Below are positions 1 to 5,462 of a stretch of 7,276 nucleotides of DNA, piece by piece (within the stretch, counting starts at the first letter, position 1; each line of letters opens with the position of its first letter). Position numbers and translations under genes: made by a program. The notes beneath the pieces are model-generated. The model saw nothing but the letters and a program-made list of their open reading frames with translations. It was not told the DNA's origin and made no database searches. The stretch is from Bifidobacteriaceae bacterium (GTDB taxonomy: Bacteria > Actinomycetota > Actinomycetes > Actinomycetales > WQXJ01): NCBI GenBank assembly GCA_031266115.1, contig JAISBQ010000354.1, positions 1 through 7,276 on the forward strand, read 5' to 3'.

Positions 1-1
1 C

Positions 2-853
2 GACCAGGTCCGGTTCACCACCGCGCCCCTCCCGCCCGTCCCGGCCCCCTCCGACGGCAGCGAACTAACAGGCAGCGGTGAGGCCGGCTCCATCATCACC
101 GTGACCACCGAGGATGGCGAGCCCGTCGGCGAAACCACCGTGAACCCGGACGGCACCTGGACACTGCAACCGGACAGCCCGCTCGATGTTGGCACCATCG
201 TCATCATCACCCAAACCGACGACCACGGGAGAGACTCCGAGCGAGTCCCGTGGCGAATCGGCCAACCGACAATCCTCGTCGATCGCCCCGAAGTCGCACA
301 CGGCGACACCCAAACCGCCCGCGCGATCAACTTCCAGCCCGGCGAAACCATCCGCGGGACCGTACCGTCCGCCGCCCTGGACCTCCCGACTGTCGAAGCC
401 AACGTCAACGGTGGCGCCATCTTCACCTTCGCCATCCCCGCAAGCTTCGACCCCGGTGAACACCGCGTCGACGCCACCGGCTCCCTATCCGGAGCGGCCG
501 AACCCGACACCTTCATCGTCACCGAACCCGCCCCGGCACCCACCACGCCGGCGGCCACCACGCCGTCGGCCACACCCACGGTCACCGTCACAACCACCAC
601 CACAGCCACACCGCCCGTGTCCGTGCACACCGTCACACCGCCCGTGCCCGTGCAGACCATCGTCACACCACTACCCACCACCCAAGCGCCACGCAGCACT
701 CCCACCATCGTGGTCACCACCAAACCCGGCGTGCACCCACCCACAGGCATGCCGGCGGGTACCATCCCCCTGGCCGGCACAGCCCTAGGAATAGCCCTCA
801 CCGGACTACTCCTCCTCCTCGCCACCCGGCGCCGCCGCGACCAGCAGGAATAG
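2..853 (+). CDS. Surface-anchored Ig-like protein, C-terminal part (5' end outside window)
   Basis: The reading frame is open from base 2 and ends at TAG 851-853, giving 283 visible residues; the true start lies upstream. In order: a Big_6-like bacterial Ig domain (about residues 15-80, with the GSGEAGS and NPDGTW motifs typical of such repeats), a second probable beta-sandwich (about 88-174), a Thr/Pro/Val-rich stalk (about 175-250) with a short 9-residue tandem repeat, a hydrophobic segment (about 257-274), and a tail starting RRRR. This is the layout of a wall- or membrane-anchored surface protein: Ig modules displayed outside on an extended, possibly O-glycosylated stalk. No canonical LPXTG is present before the membrane segment; IPLAG and MPAGT are only degenerate matches, so sortase anchoring is uncertain and a plain C-terminal membrane anchor is possible. 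Codons end almost always in C or G, more strictly than in the next gene. Adhesin or structural role cannot be told apart. Confidence 0.85.
   Translation, partial: DQVRFTTAPLPPVPAPSDGSELTGSGEAGSIITVTTEDGEPVGETTVNPDGTWTLQPDSPLDVGTIVIITQTDDHGRDSERVPWRIGQPTILVDRPEVAHGDTQTARAINFQPGETIRGTVPSAALDLPTVEANVNGGAIFTFAIPASFDPGEHRVDATGSLSGAAEPDTFIVTEPAPAPTTPAATTPSATPTVTVTTTTTATPPVSVHTVTPPVPVQTIVTPLPTTQAPRSTPTIVVTTKPGVHPPTGMPAGTIPLAGTALGIALTGLLLLLATRRRRDQQE
608..661 (+). repeat. Two tandem 27-nt units in the surface-protein stalk
   Basis: Units 608-634 and 635-661 match at 24 of 27 positions by eye. They encode TPPVSVHTV and TPPVPVQTI. This is a small in-frame coding repeat in the Thr/Pro stalk and a likely site of length variation by slippage or unequal crossover. 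Confidence 0.8.
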
Positions 854-877
854 TAAGGCGCGCCAGCGAAGTCTCAT

Positions 878-892
878 CGGCGCGAGTCGCCG
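878..892 (+). terminator. Weak hairpin after the surface-protein gene
   Basis: CGGCG-CGAGT-CGCCG forms a 5-bp GC stem 25 nt after the stop codon, followed by GTTTG rather than a T tract. It could help 3'-end formation of the surface-protein transcript, but it is short and such stems arise by chance in GC-rich DNA. The rest of the 854-1060 gap shows no other gene; its end holds the ribosome binding site of the next gene. Confidence 0.2.
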
Positions 893-1050
893 GTTTGCGG
901 GGCGAAACGGACGTTGTCGTCACGCGAACCGGCAACTCGCGCACAGTGTGGGATCTCGTCGCGGTGTGTGCGGGCGTTGCCCCAGGGGTTATCCTCGGGA
1001 ACGAGTTGGCTGCCCTCGTCATCGGGGCCAGGCGAAGGCCAACGGAGCCC

Positions 1051-1056
1051 AAGGAG
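1051..1056 (+). promoter_or_regulatory. Shine-Dalgarno AAGGAG that sets the glycosyltransferase start
   Basis: AAGGAG lies 4 nt before GTG 1061, in frame with the glycosyltransferase. It argues against the longer frame from ATG 914, whose extra 49 residues are Ser/Arg/Pro-rich, low in hydrophobicity and unlike a real N-terminus of this family. Confidence 0.6.
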
Positions 1057-1060
1057 CGAC

Positions 1061-2665
1061 GTGACCGTCACCCGTCGAGTGCAGCGTCCTGGACGGGCGG
1101 GCGCTCATCGGGCGCTCGTGTCACCGCCTGGGGGCGGACGCGATTGGGCGATCCTGGGCGGGATCAGTGTCGCGGCGACGTGCCTTCTTGGCTGGTTCTC
1201 GACGCGTCGACACTTTTCCGGCGACGAACTCTATTCGGTCTATGCGATGACCCGGCCCGTCGGCCGGATCATCGCGGACTCTGCGACGCTTGGCGAGCCG
1301 ATCCCGCCGGGCTACTACCTGGTTCTCCAGGCGTGGAATCGATTTCTCGTTCACGTCCACGGCCTCCCGGTCCCCGAGAGTCTGCTTCTCTTGCCTTCGG
1401 TTCTGAGTGTCGGGCTCGCTGTGTTCCTCACGGGCCTGGCAGCCAGGAGGTTGCTGGGTCCGGGCTGGCCGGCCTGCGCGGTGGCCTTGGTGTGCGGGTC
1501 ATCGCTGACGTGGACCACGTGCGGGTTATATCTGCGCTATTACTCGTTCCAGTTTGCGGCCGGCGCGTTGGTTGTTCTCCTGTATGTCCGCCTTCACGGT
1601 CCTCCCGGTGAATCGGCGAGACAGCGTAGGGCTCTTGTCCTTGGACTGGCGTTGGCGATGGCTTGGTGCGCGTTCATGGGTTATAGCGCCTTGGTCTGGC
1701 TCTTCGGGCTGTTCGTCGTTGACCTCGCCGGGGTTGTCGTGTCACGGCGGGGTCTACCTCGACTGTGGCCGTACCTGATCGCGGCCATCGTCTATGCACC
1801 CTGGTTGGCGACGATGGGGGTGGCGATCCATCGGCACGGTCTGGGGCGCGATCTGGGCTCGTTCTGGCCTCAGCGTCCCGGGTGGCGATCGATCTGGGAT
1901 GTCTACACCCAGTTACTCGCGAGTGTGCCCCTGACCGTGGCGTACGTCATCGCCGTGTGCGTCGTCATCGTCGCCTCGATCATGGGCCGTTCCCGCACCG
2001 ACGCGGCTGAGGCGTTGCCGCGGGCCGAGTGGTGTCCGAGGTCCATCGCACTGCGCTTCATCGTGTGCCCGCTGATCATGGTTCTGATGGTTTTCGTCTA
2101 CTCGCGGTTCATTGCTCCCGAAGGGTCGATCTTTGTCGGCCGGTACTTCTATGTGATGTGGCCGATGCTGTGCGTGACCATCGTCGTGGCGGCCCAGATG
2201 ATCTGGCGGTGGTTGATGAGCCGTGCCCCCAGGACGGCGACTATCGGTGTGGGCGCGCTCGCCGGCATCGTCCTCGCCTATCAGGTCGGCGGATGGTTCA
2301 TGGGAATGGCCAACCAGCCGAGCCCATCGGCGGAACCGTACTTCGAGGAAGCACGGTACTTGCGAGAGGCCTCAGATGTCGGTACCGCCGGTGTTGCGGT
2401 GGTGTGTACTCACAGCGTCCCGGTGGCCGAAGGGTGGCAGTACTACTACGTCACCGAGCAAGGGACGTCAGATGGTTTCACGTTCTTGTCGGCGAACAAT
2501 GAATTGCCGACTGGCACGGAGAAGGTCTACTTTTGCGCACCCCACACGCCTGGATCGGATGACTTCACCGACGTCCCAGGATTTGTCCTCGACCAGGAGT
2601 TGCCTGACCTCAAGATCAGGATCTACGTGGCCGGGCCACCGGATGGCGGTACCTCGGGCGAATGA
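1061..2665 (+). CDS. GT-C fold membrane glycosyltransferase (GT39/ArnT/PMT_2-like)
   Basis: A 534-residue polytopic membrane protein, starting at GTG 1061 because of the AAGGAG just upstream. About eleven hydrophobic segments are visible, the first near residues 29-46, followed by a soluble C-terminal part from about 420. After the first segment comes FSGDELYS (Asp55-Glu56), the acidic motif in the first extracytoplasmic loop of GT-C enzymes, then PIPPGYYLVLQAW (about 80-92), which corresponds to the HPPLYY region of ArnT/PMT_2 proteins. GRYFYVMWP (about 360-368) resembles the later conserved R-Y-P loop motif. Family members move a sugar from a polyprenyl-phosphate donor to a protein, lipid or glycan on the outer face of the membrane. 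Substrate is not readable here. The upstream neighbour, 207 nt away, encodes a Thr/Pro-rich exported protein, so protein O-glycosylation is possible but only inferred. More T-ending and TTG codons than in the surface-protein gene suggest a different history. Confidence 0.85.
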   Translation: MTVTRRVQRPGRAGAHRALVSPPGGGRDWAILGGISVAATCLLGWFSTRRHFSGDELYSVYAMTRPVGRIIADSATLGEPIPPGYYLVLQAWNRFLVHVHGLPVPESLLLLPSVLSVGLAVFLTGLAARRLLGPGWPACAVALVCGSSLTWTTCGLYLRYYSFQFAAGALVVLLYVRLHGPPGESARQRRALVLGLALAMAWCAFMGYSALVWLFGLFVVDLAGVVVSRRGLPRLWPYLIAAIVYAPWLATMGVAIHRHGLGRDLGSFWPQRPGWRSIWDVYTQLLASVPLTVAYVIAVCVVIVASIMGRSRTDAAEALPRAEWCPRSIALRFIVCPLIMVLMVFVYSRFIAPEGSIFVGRYFYVMWPMLCVTIVVAAQMIWRWLMSRAPRTATIGVGALAGIVLAYQVGGWFMGMANQPSPSAEPYFEEARYLREASDVGTAGVAVVCTHSVPVAEGWQYYYVTEQGTSDGFTFLSANNELPTGTEKVYFCAPHTPGSDDFTDVPGFVLDQELPDLKIRIYVAGPPDGGTSGE

Positions 2666-2675
2666 CCGGTCTGGC

Positions 2676-2894
2676 GGAGACGCCACCCTGTCGAGGCGAT
2701 GCGACGCGATCACCGGCTGCCAGTTCGCCGCAGGCGTGGTCCCCTACGTCGACCATCACACCTAAACACGATTGAGGCGAACGTCAAGCGTTCGCGCTTG
2801 ATAGTGAGTCGATTGACGTGTTGAGACTCGCAAGAGTCGATACCGACTCGCGGACAGAATCCTCGCCGCCCCGATCGCCACCCCGTGGTCATGG
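2676..2894 (+). pseudogene. Remnant of an ATPase-DUF4143 3' end (copy C), interrupted by a 78-nt insert
   Basis: Starting about 10 nt after the glycosyltransferase stop, the frame reads RCDAITGCQFAAGVVPYV and then HHT, matching residues 379-398 (FRDAIGGRFTAGVVLYAGRH and T) of the complete ATPase at 3693-4940. At 2763 a TAA and 78 foreign bases intervene. The match then resumes in the same frame at 2841 with YRLADRILAAPIATPWSW. The resumed 54 nt agree with the full gene at 45 positions and with the other fragment (5593-5646) at 46 positions by hand count. No start codon, Walker motifs or upstream body remain, so this is a non-functional scar. It shares with the fragment at 5526-5646 a Tyr codon and a TGG where the full gene has Ser and the TGA stop. 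The stretch between 2666 and 2967 holds no other gene. Confidence 0.85.
2763..2840. repeat. 78-nt hairpin-rich insertion in copy C
   Basis: This segment is absent at the matching point of the two other copies of the ATPase 3' end. It starts with TA and is followed by TA, so either an insertion at a TA target with duplication or a 2-nt alignment ambiguity is possible. It contains TCAAGCG-TTCG-CGCTTGA (2784-2801, perfect 7-bp stem) and GACTC-GCAA-GAGTC (2825-2838, 5-bp stem with a GNRA-type loop). Its ends are not inverted repeats of each other, and there is no coding frame of note. Origin unknown; it could be a miniature mobile element or a structured RNA segment. Confidence 0.6.
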
Positions 2895-2955
2895 ACCGAG
2901 GAACCGTCCTCGGCAGCCACTCAGCCAGGCGGCACTCTTGGCCGGTCTTCTGTAG

Positions 2956-2961
2956 TACACT
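2956..2961 (+). promoter_or_regulatory. -10 box TACACT, probable leaderless promoter of the BrnT-like gene
   Basis: TACACT fits the actinobacterial TANNNT -10 consensus and ends 6 nt before ATG 2968, so transcription should begin at or next to the start codon. No Shine-Dalgarno lies upstream, in keeping with a leaderless mRNA. No convincing -35 is visible. Confidence 0.5.
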
Positions 2962-2967
2962 AATGTG

Positions 2968-3219
2968 ATGCGCTGGAGGGTAGCGGAGGCCAGCGTCACC
3001 AAACACGGCGTAGCGTTGGCCGATGTGCGTCATGCTGTGGCCCATCTGGTGTTGACCAAGGAGTATGACGAGGGGCCGCGTCACAAGCTCGGTGGGATTG
3101 GGTTCGACCGTCGGGCGGACGCCCTTGAGTTGGTGGCAACCCTCTTGGACGATGGCGATTGGCTGTTCCACCACTGCGACTACGCCAGACCGAGTTTCAC
3201 AAGGTGGTTGATGACATGA
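2968..3219 (+). CDS. Small BrnT-like toxin candidate of a type II toxin-antitoxin pair
   Basis: An 83-residue basic/acidic protein. Near the N-terminus it has TKHGVALADVRHAV, like the KHGV-x-x-x-(D/E)-(A/V) start of BrnT-type (RelE-superfamily) toxins. The middle reads KLGGIGFDRRADALELV, comparable to the strand-turn-strand after the G-x-D-x-x-G-x-x-L-x-V region of such toxins, and the end has HHCDYARPSF, in the place of the conserved C-terminal A-R/R-P segment. Its stop overlaps the start of a ribbon-helix-helix antitoxin by ATGA (3216-3219), and toxin-first order is as in BrnTA. Members of this superfamily are ribosome-dependent or free mRNA nucleases that halt growth when the antitoxin is lost. 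ATG 2968 is chosen because it lies 6 nt after a -10 box; GTG 2965 is the alternative. Family assignment is by pattern and context, not a confirmed match. Confidence 0.65.
   Translation: MRWRVAEASVTKHGVALADVRHAVAHLVLTKEYDEGPRHKLGGIGFDRRADALELVATLLDDGDWLFHHCDYARPSFTRWLMT
3201..3207 (+). promoter_or_regulatory. Shine-Dalgarno AAGGTGG of the antitoxin gene
   Basis: AAGGTGG inside the end of the toxin gene lies 8 nt before ATG 3216. It selects that start over GTG 3159 in the same frame and, with the ATGA overlap, makes antitoxin translation coupled to toxin translation. Confidence 0.55.
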
Positions 3220-3506
3220 CCGAGAAGAGAACCTATGGGACGGCCGGCGGCGTCCCCGTCACGGACGCCACTGTCGCCGAATGGAACGATGAGGTGGACC
3301 GGCGCTTCCCGCCGACCGAGTCGCTCGAAGCGATGCCCGTTCGTCGCGGACGACCGCCGCTCGGCATAGGAGGTGCTGCGGAAGTTCTCCAAGTCCGCGT
3401 CGACCCATCGCTGGCGGAAGCGTTAACCAAACGCGCCGAGGCCGAGGGCAGGACCCGCTCACAGGTCGCGCGCGAGGCACTGCGCGCCCACCTGGCCGGG
3501 GCCTGA
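3216..3506 (+). CDS. Ribbon-helix-helix (CopG/BrnA-like) antitoxin
   Basis: A 96-residue protein. The C-terminal half (about 57-94) is a clear ribbon-helix-helix DNA-binding unit: strand EVLQVRVDPSL, helix AEALTKRAEAEG, then RTRSQVAREALRAHL. Upstream lie YGTAGGVPVTDATV (7-20), an acidic helix and a basic RRGRPPLG linker (43-50), an arrangement typical of actinobacterial CopG-like antitoxins, where the N-terminal part would contact the toxin. It should dimerise, bind its own promoter and neutralise the 83-residue protein encoded just upstream, with which it overlaps by 4 nt (ATGA). The pair appears complete. In BrnTA the DNA-binding domain is likewise at the antitoxin C-terminus and the toxin gene is first. 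Which operator it binds is not evident. Confidence 0.75.
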   Translation: MTEKRTYGTAGGVPVTDATVAEWNDEVDRRFPPTESLEAMPVRRGRPPLGIGGAAEVLQVRVDPSLAEALTKRAEAEGRTRSQVAREALRAHLAGA

Positions 3507-3622
3507 ACTGGGGCAGCGGCGGAGCCTTCCGAGGTGGTCAGTCGGGGCGACCGGCCACCCGGAGCTGGGTCGTTGTCTAGCCCACGTGCGTCGCGAAAGC
3601 GTGTAGACCCCACATCGATAAG

Positions 3623-3633
3623 GGTGTAACACC
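3623..3633. promoter_or_regulatory. Palindrome GGTGT-A-ACACC upstream of the ATPase gene
   Basis: A perfect 11-nt dyad 59 nt before the ATPase start, in the 186-nt gap that otherwise shows no gene. It could be an operator for the ATPase or for the RHH antitoxin. It is short, so a chance origin remains possible. Confidence 0.3.
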
Positions 3634-3678
3634 TACATCGCTCGCTGCATGGAACCAGCATTGAGCCTGTCTGCGGAG

Positions 3679-3684
3679 TAGGAT
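3679..3684 (+). promoter_or_regulatory. -10 box TAGGAT, possible leaderless promoter of the ATPase gene
   Basis: TAGGAT fits TANNNT and ends 8 nt before ATG 3693. GCAGG immediately before the ATG is too close to be a normal ribosome binding site, so a leaderless or near-leaderless transcript is favoured. Confidence 0.4.
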
Positions 3685-3692
3685 CGCAGGTC

Positions 3693-4940
3693 ATGGGAGC
3701 ATACAGGGCGCGGTTGGTGGACGCTTGGCTGGCGCGAGTCTTTGCGCAGTTCTCGGCCGTGGCGCTCGATGGACCTCGGGCATGCGGCAAGACAACCACG
3801 GCAAAGCGGCTGGTTGGCAGCGCAGTCGATCTGTCTGAGCCCGGCACTGCTGCGGCATTCGAGGCGAATCCTGACGCAGCGTTGCGCGAAGCCGGAGAGC
3901 CCGTCGTGATCGACGAATGGCAAGAAGCGCCGGCGCTTCTGGGCGCGGTCAAGCGCCTGGTGGATGCCGGCGAAGGCGGCGGGCGGTTCCTCCTCACCGG
4001 AAGCGCCGACATCGGCCGGGACGTTCACCAGTGGCCCGGTACGGGGCGAATCCTTGACGTCCCCATATGGCCCATGACGGTCCGTGAGATCGACGGCGAT
4101 GTCGCAGGAAGACTGTTCGTGGAGCGCCTCGTTGAGGACGATCCCGGCGCCCTGCAAGTATCTGGCGTTGGCGTGGACCCGCCCGACATCGGCGGGTATG
4201 TGTGCATGGCTTTGCGCGGAGGATTCCCCGAGCCAGCGTTGTCCCTCGACCCAGACGCACGGGCGTTGTGGCTGGAGGCGTACACGGCGCGGCTCTTGCG
4301 ACGCGACGCGAGCCTGATCGATAGCCGCGTCGACCCCGGCAAACTGGCGACCTATTTCGAGGCCTGCTGCGCGAACACGGCTGGCGTGATCACACAGGCA
4401 TCTGTAGCGAGGGATGTCGGTATCGACGCTCGCACGGCACGTGCCTACGAGCACCTGCTGGGACGTCTCCACGTCACGCGGACCCTCCCACCGTGGTTGA
4501 CCAATCGGATGAATCGCCTGACCAAGACACCGAAGCGTTACATCGTGGACCCGTCACTGGCCGCGGCCACCCTGCGCTGCGACACGGGTGGCCTCATGCG
4601 GGACGCGGACCTGCTTGGCCGGGTCATCGAGACGTTCGTCATCGCCCAGATCATCCCCGAATTGACTGTCGCTCAGTCCCGTCCCAAGGCCTTCCACCTG
4701 CGGGATCAGGGAGGGCGCCACGAGATCGACCTGGTGCTGGAATTCCCCGGTGGGCACGTCGCGGGAATCGAGATCAAGGCCGCCGCGGCCGCCACGCGGC
4801 ACGACGCGCGCCACCTCGAATGGTTCCGCGACGCCATCGGCGGCCGGTTCACCGCTGGGGTAGTGCTCTACGCCGGCCGCCACACCTCCCGGCTCGCCGA
4901 CAAGATCCTCGCCGCCCCAATCGCGACCCTGTGGTCATGA
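3693..4940 (+). CDS. AAA ATPase with DUF4143 C-terminal domain (AAA_14-DUF4143)
   Basis: A complete 415-residue protein, close to the usual 380-430 of the family. Walker A is GPRACGKTT (27-35, Lys33-Thr34), Walker B is VVIDEWQ (71-77, Asp74-Glu75), and FLLTGSAD (99-106) is the sensor-1 region after strand 4. The GGFPEP motif (176-181) opens the DUF4143 part. It contains a winged-helix-like stretch (about 230-262) and ends with a nuclease-like core: HEIDLVLEF (343-351) followed by GIEIKA (358-363). This gives Asp346...Glu360-x-Lys362, the spacing of a PD-(D/E)XK fold; whether it cuts DNA is unknown. Family members are widespread, patchily distributed and of unsettled function. This gene sits between a BrnT-like TA pair and a broken vapBC, and its last 40 codons recur as fragments on both sides. 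Start at ATG 3693 follows a TAGGAT box. The function remains open: mobile-island housekeeping, defence or TA-like roles are all guesses. Confidence 0.92.
   Translation: MGAYRARLVDAWLARVFAQFSAVALDGPRACGKTTTAKRLVGSAVDLSEPGTAAAFEANPDAALREAGEPVVIDEWQEAPALLGAVKRLVDAGEGGGRFLLTGSADIGRDVHQWPGTGRILDVPIWPMTVREIDGDVAGRLFVERLVEDDPGALQVSGVGVDPPDIGGYVCMALRGGFPEPALSLDPDARALWLEAYTARLLRRDASLIDSRVDPGKLATYFEACCANTAGVITQASVARDVGIDARTARAYEHLLGRLHVTRTLPPWLTNRMNRLTKTPKRYIVDPSLAAATLRCDTGGLMRDADLLGRVIETFVIAQIIPELTVAQSRPKAFHLRDQGGRHEIDLVLEFPGGHVAGIEIKAAAAATRHDARHLEWFRDAIGGRFTAGVVLYAGRHTSRLADKILAAPIATLWS
4821..4940 (+). repeat. Copy A of the recurring ATPase 3' end (within the intact gene)
   Basis: These 120 nt, encoding residues 377-415 plus the stop, match 5527-5646 at 112 of 120 positions by hand count. 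They also correspond, more loosely, to 2700-2894 minus its insert. Most differences are synonymous, so the copies diverged while still coding. Confidence 0.9.
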
Positions 4941-4960
4941 CCGCCGCGGGCCACTGTGCA

Positions 4961-4972
4961 GGTCTTCTGTAG
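4961..4972 (+). repeat. 12-nt match GGTCTTCTGTAG, also at 2944-2955
   Basis: The same 12 bases lie downstream of the intact ATPase gene (4961-4972) and downstream of fragment C (2944-2955). Nearby GGCACT/GGCCACT bases also correspond. This suggests that the duplicated unit included some 3' flanking DNA. In the left copy the 12-mer directly abuts the -10 box of the BrnT-like gene. Confidence 0.55.
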
Positions 4973-4982
4973 GACGCCATTC

Positions 4983-4992
4983 CAGTGCACTG
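4983..4992. repeat. Palindrome CAGTGCACTG
   Basis: A perfect 10-bp dyad in the short gene-free gap (4941-5020) between the ATPase stop and the truncated vapC. Role unknown; possibly a protein binding site or chance. Confidence 0.3.
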
Positions 4993-5013
4993 AAGGGCCG
5001 CTGAAGCGACCTC

Positions 5014-5026
5014 AGGTGAGTCACCT
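5014..5026. repeat. Palindrome AGGTGA-G-TCACCT at the broken end of vapC
   Basis: A perfect 13-nt dyad overlapping the stop codon (5021-5023, minus strand) that ends the truncated PIN toxin. Its position at the break suggests it came with the DNA that replaced the 3' part of vapC, but chance is not excluded. Confidence 0.35.
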
Positions 5027-5179
5027 ACGTATTTCGCTCACAGCGAGGTTGGGGGAGAACTCACCCTCTTGCAATTCCGCGTAGCACAGCGCCGCCGTCA
5101 GCATCACGTGGTGACCCTCAGGCAACAGGTCGAGGCGCAGTGCGAGGATCAGCAGGTTAGTGTCGAGCAGGATGCGCAT
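5021..5179 (-). pseudogene. vapC: Truncated VapC-like PIN-domain toxin
   Basis: From ATG 5179 the frame encodes 52 residues beginning MRILLDTNLLILAL, the first strand of a PIN domain with its catalytic Asp (Asp6), and continues to the helix CYAELQEGE with the second acidic residue (Glu35). A normal VapC has about 125-140 residues and two further acidic residues in its C-terminal half; these are absent because a TGA follows SPNLAVSEIRR. The product can therefore not form the four-acid active site and should not act as an RNase. ATG 5179 is preferred because GGAG lies 9 nt upstream (5192-5189); this start overlaps the antitoxin gene end by 23 nt, as in a coupled vapBC operon. ATG 5188 and 5218 are alternatives. 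No PIN 3' half is found between here and the ATPase gene, so it was deleted or replaced. Confidence 0.75.
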
Positions 5180-5456
5180 CAGGCGCATCTCCGAGCTGAC
5201 CCTGGGCTTCCCGAGCACTGTCGATCTCCGCCACCCAGGCTGCCGCCAAGTCCGGGCCTAAGTCTCGGTACAGGTCGGATGCACGTGCGCGGCCGACGGT
5301 CGCGCCGCTCTCACGCGACGAGGTGGCACGGAGCACCACATCGGTGGGGCGCCCCTGGACCGCCACTCGGTAGGTTGCACCGTCTAGCTCGACCGACCGC
5401 ACTACCCGCGACGCCTCACGCTGGAGTTCCCTGATTCCGATCATCTTCTCGCCCAC
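5157..5456 (-). CDS. vapB: Phd/YefM-type (VapB-like) antitoxin beside a broken toxin
   Basis: A protein of 99 residues (GTG 5456) or 95 (ATG 5444). The N-terminus, MIGIRELQREASRVV...AVQGRPTDVVL, is the Phd-fold DNA-binding part: strand, helix, then the strand pair around Gly-Arg-Pro that positions the dimer on DNA. The C-terminal part (SDLYRDLGPDLAAAWVAEID) is the amphipathic tail that would wrap the PIN toxin. GTG 5456 is given because it lies 6 nt after a TANNNT -10 box; ATG 5444 fits the usual family N-terminus equally well. The gene overlaps the following PIN toxin gene on the same strand. Since that toxin is truncated, this is an orphan antitoxin that may still repress its own promoter or neutralise a related VapC elsewhere. 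Confidence 0.8.
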   Translation of the reverse strand: MGEKMIGIRELQREASRVVRSVELDGATYRVAVQGRPTDVVLRATSSRESGATVGRARASDLYRDLGPDLAAAWVAEIDSAREAQGQLGDAPDAHPARH

Positions 5457-5462
5457 GCTCCC

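Noticed and set aside
855..863. GGCGCGCC-type palindrome just after the surface-protein stop
   Set aside because: An 8-bp GC-only palindrome is expected by chance in DNA of this composition and has no supporting context.
914..1060. N-terminal extension of the glycosyltransferase from ATG 914
   Set aside because: No ribosome binding site for 914, a composition unlike a real N-terminus, and a good AAGGAG before GTG 1061.
895..1611. Plus-strand frame (238 codons) overlapping the glycosyltransferase start
   Set aside because: Arg/Gly/Ser-rich product without domains; the overlapping frame has GT-C motifs and membrane segments.
2029..2502. Plus-strand frame (157 codons) within the glycosyltransferase
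   Set aside because: Out-of-frame shadow with an Arg-rich product and no motif.
2763..2840. Insertion sequence or CRISPR explanation for the 78-nt insert
   Set aside because: No transposase, no terminal inverted repeats and no spacer-repeat periodicity; only a possible TA duplication is seen.
3233..4012. Minus-strand frame (259 codons) across the RHH antitoxin and the ATPase start
   Set aside because: It spans two well-supported plus-strand genes and reads as a low-complexity Ser/Arg/Pro product, typical of antisense frames in GC-rich DNA.
3633..4472. Long minus-strand frame (279 codons) opposite the ATPase gene
   Set aside because: It is the antisense shadow of a gene with clear Walker and DUF4143 motifs; its product has no recognisable domain and is rich in Arg/Cys/His.
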